Part shown: piece by piece, positions 1 to 5,690 of the stretch
How the letters are laid out: every line of letters starts with the position of its first letter
Position numbering within the stretch: position 1 is the first letter of the stretch
Assembly: GCA_028696285.1 (NCBI GenBank)
Contig: JAQVHJ010000069.1
Coordinates: 1-9,093 of the forward strand
Length of the DNA stretch: 9,093 nt
Origin: a bacterium
GTDB lineage: Bacteria; AUK180; JAQVHJ01
Direction of reading: 5' to 3'
The notes under the pieces: model-generated
Told to the model about the DNA's origin: nothing
Seen by the model: the letters and a program-made list of their open reading frames with translations, nothing else
Database searches by the model: none
Translations under genes and position numbers: made by a program

Positions 1-17
1 AGTACATAGGTACACTG

Positions 18-61
18 TCGTTGCGAGAGAGATTGCGAAAGCAATCGACCGAAGCAATCTC
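18..61. repeat. Interspersed palindromic repeat (GCGAAGCAATCT type), possibly partial
   Basis: This stretch is built from inverted copies of one word. GATTGC (31-36) and GCAATC (41-46) form a perfect 6-bp stem closed by the GNRA tetraloop GAAA (37-40). Alternatively GAGATTGC (29-36) pairs over 8 bp with GCAATCTC (54-61). The order TTGCGAG...GAAGCAATCTC resembles the short palindromic repeats scattered between genes of many environmental bacteria. That family resemblance is from memory and was not searched. The repeat lies upstream of the promoter at 143-171 and may be cut by the window edge, so its full length is unknown. It could also be the terminator or 3' tail of a gene to the left, but no T-tract follows it. 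Confidence 0.6.
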
Positions 62-142
62 AGATTTAAACTTGAACAAATTTTCTAAAAGTTTCCCCAT
101 TTTTTAAAATCATATAGGTTTCTCTTACTGAAATTATTTATC

Positions 143-171
143 TTGACATTGTTCTTTCTTTCTAATATAAT
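143..171 (+). promoter_or_regulatory. Consensus sigma70-type promoter for the plus-strand gene run
   Basis: TTGACA (143-148) and TATAAT (166-171) are both perfect consensus hexamers separated by exactly 17 bp. Transcription would be expected to start near 177-180, giving a leader of about 45 nt before the ATG at 225. The leader carries a strong Shine-Dalgarno site, AAGGAGGAGG (214-223). No clear operator palindrome overlaps the hexamers, so by sequence alone this looks like a strong promoter. The next gaps downstream are too short to hold obvious promoters, so it may serve most genes up to 5690. AT-rich DNA produces chance -10 boxes, but the paired consensus with ideal spacing is much less likely by chance. 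Confidence 0.75.
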
Positions 172-224
172 ATTTAAAGAATATTTTAACTGATCTTTAA
201 TTAATATTCTTTTAAGGAGGAGGC

Positions 225-1145
225 ATGCGTTTAAATAAAAACCTTAAATTCATTAATAGTATTGTGATTCTTTCTCTCCTCATTTTTTCGGGATGCCAAA
301 ATAAATATTCCCAACTTGACTTATCAATGTATCAATACCGTGACACGAAAAATTTGGTTAAATTTGTATATGATGCATCTTTGCTTGTTGAAAGAGACGG
401 GATGAAAAGTATTGAATATTTCAAGGCAAACCGTGATTTATACAGTAATCCCGATCATTACCTTTATATTTATGACATGAACGGGATCAATGTATTCCAC
501 GCCGGGATGCCGGAGCTTGAAGGGAAGGACTTGAGAGAAATAACAGATAAGAACGGCAAGAAAATTACGAAGCTCGTTCTTGAAGCATTAGAAAACCCTA
601 ATAACCCGCACGCCTGGATCCACTACTCCTGGTGGGAACCCGGAAAATTCTATCCGGTCCCTAAATCATCCAGTCATTTCAAGGTGAAAACACCCGAAGG
701 AAAAGAATTATATGTAGGCGGCGGAATGAATTATCCCCACGAAGAAAAGGAATTTATCAGGATAATCGTAGATTCCGCAGTACAGTTAATAGAAAAAAAA
801 GGCTCTGAAGCAATCCCGGAAATTACTGATACTCTTTCTCAATTTAACTTCAGAGAGATTCGTGTATTCATCCTTGATTCAAACGGTGAATTGATTATAT
901 CTCCCGTTTTAGGAGATAACATGGCACAGATCAATCTTCTTGAATGCACTGATGAAGTCGGGCACAAACCGTTCCAAAAAGCATTAACACGTTTAGTAAA
1001 AGAAGATGCGGTCTGGGAAATATTCATGGCGAAGAGTTTATATAAAAGAGATCTTATAAAAAAATGTTTATATATCCGAAAGACTGAATTGCAAGGAAAG
1101 AAAGTTTTTGTTGCGGCAATTACTGACCTTCCCCAACCGCCTTAG
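225..1145 (+). CDS. Lipoprotein with two tandem Cache-like sensor modules
   Basis: The 306-aa product has a basic N-terminus, a hydrophobic core (about 10-22) and the lipobox F21-S22-G23-C24 with Gln at +2, so it is probably an outer-membrane-anchored periplasmic lipoprotein. The mature part looks like two single-Cache (sCache_2-like) modules, about 42-170 and 177-302. Each starts with a similar helix (V48..A51..LLVER..G59 versus V182..A185..LIEKK.G193). Each has a strand-turn motif (YIYDMNG at 81-87, FILDSNG at 215-221). Cache domains normally bind small ligands outside the membrane ahead of kinase, chemoreceptor or cyclase output domains. Here there is no output domain or transmembrane helix after the modules. 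The start is well set by the Shine-Dalgarno site AAGGAGGAGG at 214-223. The gene ends in tandem TAG codons and lies 18 bp before the permease gene, so the two are probably co-transcribed. A ligand-binding or sensing role for the transporter is inference. Confidence 0.72.
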   Translation: MRLNKNLKFINSIVILSLLIFSGCQNKYSQLDLSMYQYRDTKNLVKFVYDASLLVERDGMKSIEYFKANRDLYSNPDHYLYIYDMNGINVFHAGMPELEGKDLREITDKNGKKITKLVLEALENPNNPHAWIHYSWWEPGKFYPVPKSSSHFKVKTPEGKELYVGGGMNYPHEEKEFIRIIVDSAVQLIEKKGSEAIPEITDTLSQFNFREIRVFILDSNGELIISPVLGDNMAQINLLECTDEVGHKPFQKALTRLVKEDAVWEIFMAKSLYKRDLIKKCLYIRKTELQGKKVFVAAITDLPQPP

Positions 1146-1163
1146 TAGATACAGGAGAATAAA

Positions 1164-2504
1164 ATGACAGATAATAAAAAATATGAATATGGAGTTAATG
1201 ATGTTCCTCCGCCGGTGCATCTTTTCATTTTAGCAATACAGCATATAATGCTTATGGTCATGTCACTCGGTCTCCCGATACTTTTTGCTGCGCAGTTAAA
1301 TGCCTCTCCTGAATTTACAAGGTCATTAATTGCATTTTCCATGATTGCAGCAGGTATCGGTTCAATAGCTCAGGCATTACGCTGGAAATATCTCGGGTCA
1401 GGGTACCTTTGTCCCAACCTCTGCGGACCATCATATTTCAGTCTATCCCTGTCTGCAGCCTGGATGGGAGGACTTCCACTCATGCGCGGAATGGTAATGA
1501 TTGCCGGGCTTGTTGAGATGGGAATGGCTCCTATTATTCAAAAACTTAAAAAGGTCTTCCCTACATATGTTGTCGGGATGGTTGTCGCCCTGGTCGGGGT
1601 CAGTGTTATCAAATCATCAGTCACGGCTGTATTCGGTGTTGCTTTCGACGGGGATGGTATAAGAAATCTTGACATCTTCATAGGATTTTTCTCTTTAATG
1701 GTAATGGTTCTCAGTAATATCTGGGGAAAAGGTTTTATAAAAATGTACTGTCTTTTGATTGGAATGGTTGCCGGGTGGATCCTTGCAGTTATTCTCATTC
1801 CTGATTACTGGCAAGATCTCCTTTCAGTTAAAAACAGCCCGTGGTTTGCTTTACCGAGTTATGGTTCAGAATTTTTTAATATTAAATTTGACTGGAAAAT
1901 GATAATTCCATTCCTGGTGATTGGAATAAGCGGATCTCTTAAATCGTTCGGAAATCTCATTGCTGCTCAGAAATTATCTGAACCGGGATTAAAGGAACCC
2001 AATTTCATTCCGATCAGGAACGGATTAATGGCTGACGGTTTCTCCACATTCCTTGCGGGTGTATTGGGAGGGATGGCAGTTGATACATCTTCAAGCAATG
2101 TCGGTCTTGCCGGAGCAACAAAAGTCTTGAGCAGGAGCATTTGTACCGTTGCGGGAATTTTATTTACTATACTTGCCTTCTTCCCAAAACTCCTGACCGT
2201 ATTGTCGGTAATGCCGAAACCGGTTCTTGGGGCTTCGATTATTTTCTCAGGATGCTTCATGATATGCACCGGCCTCATAGAAATGTTCAGTGAGAAATGG
2301 GATCAGAGAAAAACATTTGTAATCGGGATATCATTATTCTTCGGACTAAGTACAGGATTTCTCCCCTCGTTATATGCAAGAGCTCCACAGTTTATCCAGA
2401 CATTCTTCACGGACCCGCTGCCTACTGCAACAATAATCGCTGTCGTTTTAAACCAAATATTAAATATTGATCAATGGTTTAAGAAAGAAGAAAAAACAAG
2501 TTAA
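1164..2504 (+). CDS. NCS2-family nucleobase (xanthine/uracil-type) permease
   Basis: This 446-aa inner-membrane protein has the length and helix-rich pattern of NCS2 (nucleobase-ascorbate) transporters, which are mostly proton symporters of uracil, xanthine or uric acid. Family landmarks are the TM1 Gln-His pair (Q26-H27), the SGYLCPNLCGPSY segment in TM3 (79-91) and the NCS2 signature N-x-G-x4-T-K at N312-V-G-...-T319-K320. Two binding positions are unusual. The TM8 glutamate expected in an LETIGD-like context is Lys260 (SLKSFGN), and the residue before the signature Asn, usually Gln, Glu or Pro, is Ser311. The substrate therefore cannot be assigned. A Shine-Dalgarno AGGAG at 1153-1157 supports the ATG start. 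The gene follows the Cache lipoprotein by 18 bp. A stretch such as 1381-1440 is 30/60 G+C, richer than the genes downstream, although this partly reflects Gly/Ala/Pro-rich membrane segments. Confidence 0.88.
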   Translation: MTDNKKYEYGVNDVPPPVHLFILAIQHIMLMVMSLGLPILFAAQLNASPEFTRSLIAFSMIAAGIGSIAQALRWKYLGSGYLCPNLCGPSYFSLSLSAAWMGGLPLMRGMVMIAGLVEMGMAPIIQKLKKVFPTYVVGMVVALVGVSVIKSSVTAVFGVAFDGDGIRNLDIFIGFFSLMVMVLSNIWGKGFIKMYCLLIGMVAGWILAVILIPDYWQDLLSVKNSPWFALPSYGSEFFNIKFDWKMIIPFLVIGISGSLKSFGNLIAAQKLSEPGLKEPNFIPIRNGLMADGFSTFLAGVLGGMAVDTSSSNVGLAGATKVLSRSICTVAGILFTILAFFPKLLTVLSVMPKPVLGASIIFSGCFMICTGLIEMFSEKWDQRKTFVIGISLFFGLSTGFLPSLYARAPQFIQTFFTDPLPTATIIAVVLNQILNIDQWFKKEEKTS

Positions 2505-2527
2505 TCTTTAATAAGGAAGGAAAATAA

Positions 2528-3046
2528 ATGAGAAGATTTTTTTTATTATTTTTATTATTCTGCATGGGATTAACCTCCTGCAGAGCGCCGTCACAAAAAA
2601 CAGGAGATATCAAAAAATCAGAATCTGAAGAAAATATATATATTAAATATCAGTATTCATCAGAAATAAAGAACGATAGAATTGAAGTTAACAATGAAAA
2701 ATTAACATATTCTTATGTTGATGAAAATAGGTTGGATGATCTCCCGGAAATATTGGAACAGAGGCCTTATTGGACTTCTGATGATATGATAACCATTGAG
2801 AAAGATCTTTCTGATTCTCAGATTAAAGAACTCAAAGAGATAATAAATTCCGGATTCTTTAATCTGAATGATATTGAAGGGATGAAGGAAGAAGGAGAGA
2901 GGTATTACCCGTATACAATTTCTGTTAATGTTGGTGAAAGATCAAAAACAGTTGAATATCGAAGTAATCCGCAAGCTGACAAGATGCCCGATGTATTTGA
3001 AAAACTTTTAAATAAACTTTACTCCCTTACGGGAGTCGGACAATAA
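2528..3046 (+). CDS. Small lipoprotein of unknown function
   Basis: The 172-aa product has a short signal peptide (RR, then a Phe/Leu-rich core) ending in the lipobox L15-T16-S17-C18, followed by a polar linker (about 19-36), so it should be a lipid-anchored periplasmic protein. The globular part has a charged beta-rich region, a helix (LSDSQIKELKEIINSGFF, 94-111), and then a strand pair containing Y-Y-P-Y and V-N-V-G-E followed by a terminal helix. This pattern of helix, 'GFF', strands and a closing helix is loosely like small secreted DUF6438-type proteins, but I could not confirm any family. The Shine-Dalgarno AAGGAAGG (2513-2520) lies 7 bp before the ATG. The gene sits 23 bp after the permease gene and 16 bp before the YbjN-like gene. 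A 6-bp hairpin, ACTCCC-TTAC-GGGAGT, lies in its last codons (3021-3036). Confidence 0.7.
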   Translation: MRRFFLLFLLFCMGLTSCRAPSQKTGDIKKSESEENIYIKYQYSSEIKNDRIEVNNEKLTYSYVDENRLDDLPEILEQRPYWTSDDMITIEKDLSDSQIKELKEIINSGFFNLNDIEGMKEEGERYYPYTISVNVGERSKTVEYRSNPQADKMPDVFEKLLNKLYSLTGVGQ

Positions 3047-3062
3047 AATACTTGAGATTAAC

Positions 3063-3500
3063 ATGAGTAATTTCGATGAATTTAAAAATTTCTTAATAGA
3101 ACATAACCTTCCTTTCACGGAAGAAACAGAAGAGGAATATTCCGCAATAATTTTTACTGAAACTGTTGAGAATGGTCCAAAAGTCCGGATTTATTTTGCG
3201 TTTATGAATAATGACAACCTCGTAAGCGCATATGTCTTTGATTATATCTAACTGTAAGAAGACAGTGATAGAACAGAAGTTCTTGAACATTTAAATAAGC
3301 TTAATTTAAAACATACATATTTTAAATTCCTAATTGATTCTTATAATAAAATAGTAATTACTGCTCATCAGTATTTTGTTAATAATTTTTCAACACAGGT
3401 TACTTTTGCTTTTTTAACAAGTATATTAAGGGTAATGAAGGATGAGTATCCTGAATTAAAGAATATAATTAAACCTGATTTGCAGAAAGATTCATTATGA
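3063..3500 (+). pseudogene. YbjN-like protein gene interrupted by two in-frame TAA codons
   Basis: The first 62 codons (3063-3248) encode a small acidic protein ending VSAYVFDYI at TAA (3249-3251). The frame then reads CTG and a second TAA (3255-3257). It then continues open, without any shift, for 80 more codons to TGA at 3498-3500. The second part reads as a normal protein (EVLEHLNKLN, then KFLIDSYNKIVITAHQYFVNN, then a helix with DEYPEL). The whole looks like a YbjN-type domain (about 145 aa; the type III chaperone-like fold): strand-rich N-terminal half, the helix with 'LNKLN', then strands and a final helix. Two facts favour one original gene: the second part has no start codon near its beginning, and its stop overlaps the next start as ATGA (3497-3500). 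Only the 62-aa N-terminal fragment is predicted to be made. No strong Shine-Dalgarno precedes the ATG. Alternatives are sequence error, stop readthrough, or two compensating indels. The family assignment is moderate. Confidence 0.6.
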
Positions 3501-4054
3501 ATATTAAATTGATCTCCGGAGATAAAATTTATCATACGTCAGCATTCCATTATCCACAGAATGATAAGGGCGATGAATACCTTCCGGATAACATCGAATT
3601 TTTCAATTCTTTCTTTTCGGGCGTTGAGGGTACGGGTATTGTAATTGGAATTTCTTTTTGGCAATTTAATTTTGAGTCGGAGTTTATAAATAATAATCCG
3701 TTAGATTTAGTTAAACTTATCCTTACAAACGAGGAGATTGAGAGAATAACGGACTATAAAATATTTCCCGGAATAAATGAAAAAATTATCGAAGCAAATT
3801 TCAATCAAATTACTGACCTTAAAAGAGAACTGTCTAACCTTCTGATACGCTTTCAATTAAGGAATAAAAAAACGATCGAAACTTGCTCTGTAATTACAGA
3901 TAAATTTATCAAAAATTATCTTAATAAATACGATATGATCATTAAGGGTAATTTTGCATATTCCGACTGGTTCGCGAACGAGGGAATAGATTTCTTTTAC
4001 TTGATAATTAACAAAAACATCGTTCACCTTCTTAGTTTTTATGAAAGTGATTAA
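3497..4054 (+). CDS. Hypothetical 185-aa protein
   Basis: I do not recognise this protein. It has no signal peptide or transmembrane helix and is probably cytosolic. Visible parts are an N-terminal beta-rich section (to about 60, including GIVIGISFWQF), a charged middle helix (about 105-120, DLKRELSNLLIRFQLRNKK), and a C-terminal strand pair (FFYLIINKNIVHLLSFYESD) that looks like a core sheet edge. The start overlaps the stop of the broken YbjN-like frame as ATGA, a typical translational-coupling junction. Only a weak purine run (GAAAG) lies upstream. If coupling is needed, the in-frame stops in the upstream gene should lower its expression. Base composition is very AT-rich: 3661-3720 has 14 G+C in 60, against 30 in 60 in a permease segment. 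A role together with the neighbouring small genes is possible, but nothing in the sequence shows it. Confidence 0.75.
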   Translation: MNIKLISGDKIYHTSAFHYPQNDKGDEYLPDNIEFFNSFFSGVEGTGIVIGISFWQFNFESEFINNNPLDLVKLILTNEEIERITDYKIFPGINEKIIEANFNQITDLKRELSNLLIRFQLRNKKTIETCSVITDKFIKNYLNKYDMIIKGNFAYSDWFANEGIDFFYLIINKNIVHLLSFYESD

Positions 4055-4069
4055 AGGAAAAGGTAAAAT

Positions 4070-4786
4070 ATGTTTAATTCATTTGCTCAATACTATAATG
4101 AAATATTTCCGTTAAAAAAGGAAAAGCTTAATTTCATCAAATCTCATTTCCCGTTAACCTGCAAATCAATTCTCGATATCGGCTGCGCGACTGGAGAATT
4201 TGCATTGGCACTGGCAAAGGAGAGTTATTCTGTAATAGGAATTGATCTTGAATCGGATATGATTAAACTTGCAGAACAGAATTCAATTGATAATAGATTA
4301 GAATATTTTGAAATGAACATGACAGATGTTCTTCTCCATTTTAAAGAAGGTTCTTTTGACTCTGTCCTATGCCTTGGGAATACTCTTGCTTTACTGGGTG
4401 ATGTTAATTTAATTGAAAACGAAATTAATTTAATAAGAAACCTTTTAAAACAGAACGGAATGTTTATATGTCAGATTGTTAATTTCGAGAAGGTTCTAAA
4501 AGAAAAACATAAAAAATTCCCTGTAATAGAGACTGACAAGATTAAATTTGAGAGATTTTATGAATTTATCCCTATTAACCGAATTGAGTTCACTACTAAG
4601 TTATTAATAAAAGAAACAAACGACCTATTCGCAGGATCGGAAGAACTTTATCCGGTGCAATACTCAGAATTACAGAAGATGCTTCATAATGCAGGTTTTA
4701 AAAATAATCTTTTCTTCGGTGATTTCAAGGGGAATCAATATAATGAAGATTCCGGCGGATTAATCTCTGTTTCAAGAATTGAATAA
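4070..4786 (+). CDS. Class I SAM-dependent methyltransferase
   Basis: This 238-aa protein has the Rossmann-type methyltransferase core. Motif I is ILDIGCATGEF (34-44) with the glycine-rich SAM loop D36-x-G38-x-x-x-G42. The acidic end of strand 2, GIDLESDM, has D59, which normally contacts the ribose hydroxyls. A D86-containing loop (NMTDV) probably faces the adenine. The strand-4 region FDSVLCLGNTLALL (96-109) follows. The C-terminal half carries a mixed sheet with YPVQYSELQKMLHNAGF, the usual 'helix then AGF' ending of Methyltransf_11/25-type small-molecule methyltransferases. The substrate cannot be told; the N-terminal YYNEIFPLKKEKL resembles small-molecule rather than rRNA enzymes, which is inference. 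Shine-Dalgarno-like AAAGG/AAAAGG runs (4053-4063) precede the start. The gene begins 15 bp after the previous one and ends in tandem TAA codons. Confidence 0.88.
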   Translation: MFNSFAQYYNEIFPLKKEKLNFIKSHFPLTCKSILDIGCATGEFALALAKESYSVIGIDLESDMIKLAEQNSIDNRLEYFEMNMTDVLLHFKEGSFDSVLCLGNTLALLGDVNLIENEINLIRNLLKQNGMFICQIVNFEKVLKEKHKKFPVIETDKIKFERFYEFIPINRIEFTTKLLIKETNDLFAGSEELYPVQYSELQKMLHNAGFKNNLFFGDFKGNQYNEDSGGLISVSRIE

Positions 4787-4798
4787 TAAAAGAATAAT

Positions 4799-5305
4799 AT
4801 GAAAAGAAAAATCATACGGTTATTTTTAATTATCGGATTAATCATTTCCGTCTTCACAGTATTAATCTATGCAGTAAATATTTATCCGGCAATGGGGTTG
4901 AATAACTCTGATAAAACTGTTCTTTGGTTTGCCTGGATAATAACTTCCATTCTTCAAATTATTACAATTACTCTCGGTTTATGGTGGTTTGCATACATCT
5001 TTACCAAGTGGAATATCAAGATTATCCCTTCGGCTTTTGCCGGGTTTTTAACAGGCGGTATTTTAGGATTTTTATCAGGGGGCTTAACCTGGGGGATAAT
5101 GTTCGTAATCTCCCTTCCGAATAATTTAATCACCGTTAATGATAATTTCGGGTGGGGGAGCGATAATTGTTTCCAAATATTTTCATTTGTCTTTATTGCT
5201 GCGGGGACTTTCGGGTCAATGTTCGGCGCTCCCCCAGGATTCTTCCTGGCTCCGATTATTCGCTTCATAATAGTTAAAGGAGAGAAGAATGAAGCAGCCA
5301 AATGA
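4799..5305 (+). CDS. Four-helix inner-membrane protein of unknown function
   Basis: The 168-aa product has a positive N-terminus (MKRKIIR) and about four hydrophobic helices at roughly 5-28, 42-68, 76-105 and 128-158. Helix 3 is a glycine-zipper-like segment (AGFLTGGILGFLSGGLTWG, 79-97), suggesting tight helix packing. A short polar loop with aromatic and charged residues (about 106-127) separates helices 3 and 4. The C-terminus is lysine-rich (KGEKNEAAK), consistent with a cytoplasmic tail. No known transporter or enzyme motif is visible. There is no good Shine-Dalgarno site before the ATG, and the gap from the methyltransferase gene is only 12 bp, so coupling is likely. Its last 17 bases overlap the start of the DUF3788 gene in another frame, which contains that gene's ribosome-binding site. 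Confidence 0.75.
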   Translation: MKRKIIRLFLIIGLIISVFTVLIYAVNIYPAMGLNNSDKTVLWFAWIITSILQIITITLGLWWFAYIFTKWNIKIIPSAFAGFLTGGILGFLSGGLTWGIMFVISLPNNLITVNDNFGWGSDNCFQIFSFVFIAAGTFGSMFGAPPGFFLAPIIRFIIVKGEKNEAAK

Positions 5306-5690
5306 AAATGATTTTTTAAAAAGAGTCGGGAAGAAAGCTGAGTGCTGGAAATTTCTTAGAAAATATCTATCTGAAAACTACAGTGACCATGAACCGGTAT
5401 TAAGCATTGGAAAAAGAGAATTCGACTGGACAATCCGTTATCGGAAAAGCGGAAAAACTCTTGTAACATTGTCTCCCGAAGAAAATGATTTTTCTGTCCT
5501 TGTCATACTTGGCGAAAAAGAAATCAATCTTGCTCGTGAAATTAAATTAAGTGCAAATGTTCAAAATGTGTTTAATAATTCAAAAAAATATCATGACGGA
5601 ATGTGGATATTTCTTCGGTTAAAAAATAATGCGGATATTGAATCTGTAAAAAAGATCCTCGCAATAAAAAGAAAACCAAAACAAATCTAA
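5289..5690 (+). CDS. DUF3788 family protein
   Basis: The 133-aa protein matches the pattern I know for DUF3788 (family of about 130-150 aa, no proven function). It has an N-terminal helix with a conserved Trp (CWKFLRKYL, 19-27), the central 'W.iRyrk.gktLvtLsPe...F.vlvilG' sheet (47-75), and a C-terminal 'y.dG.Wifl.lk' strand (101-110) followed by a helix ending in KRKPK. No signal peptide is seen, so it is cytosolic. The ATG at 5289 is inside the end of the membrane-protein gene (17-bp overlap). AAAGGAGAG about 4 bp upstream serves as Shine-Dalgarno and supports this start. The gene ends in TAA (5688-5690), which overlaps the TAG of the minus-strand cyclase gene, so this is the last gene of the plus-strand run. 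No intrinsic terminator is visible at its end. Confidence 0.82.
   Translation: MKQPNENDFLKRVGKKAECWKFLRKYLSENYSDHEPVLSIGKREFDWTIRYRKSGKTLVTLSPEENDFSVLVILGEKEINLAREIKLSANVQNVFNNSKKYHDGMWIFLRLKNNADIESVKKILAIKRKPKQI

Noticed and set aside
68..105. Inverted repeat AAACTT...AAGTTT followed by a T-run, as a terminator of an upstream gene
   Set aside because: The stem is short and AT-only apart from one pair, the loop is long, and CCCCA separates it from the T-run.
1967..2278. Opposite-strand open frame of 103 codons under the permease gene
   Set aside because: It lies fully within a clear NCS2 permease and has an unnatural Pro/Thr/Ala-rich composition.
3021..3036. Perfect 6-bp hairpin ACTCCC-TTAC-GGGAGT near the end of the small lipoprotein gene, as a terminator
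   Set aside because: It lies inside coding sequence, no T-tract follows, and the next gene starts 27 bp further on.
3242..3296. Alternative frame (SNCKKTVIEQKFLNI) as a frameshifted continuation of the YbjN-like gene
   Set aside because: It stops after about 15 codons and would need a second shift back. The unshifted frame gives better YbjN-like sequence right after the TAA codons, although a compensating indel pair is not excluded.
2505..5288. Integron-like cassette array suggested by the string of small unknown genes
   Set aside because: Gaps are only 12-23 bp or overlaps, too short for attachment sites, and no integrase is present.
4954..5301. Opposite-strand open frame of 115 codons under the membrane protein gene
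   Set aside because: It is Pro/Lys-rich, with no domain or ribosome site, and the plus strand holds a convincing membrane protein with good gene spacing.
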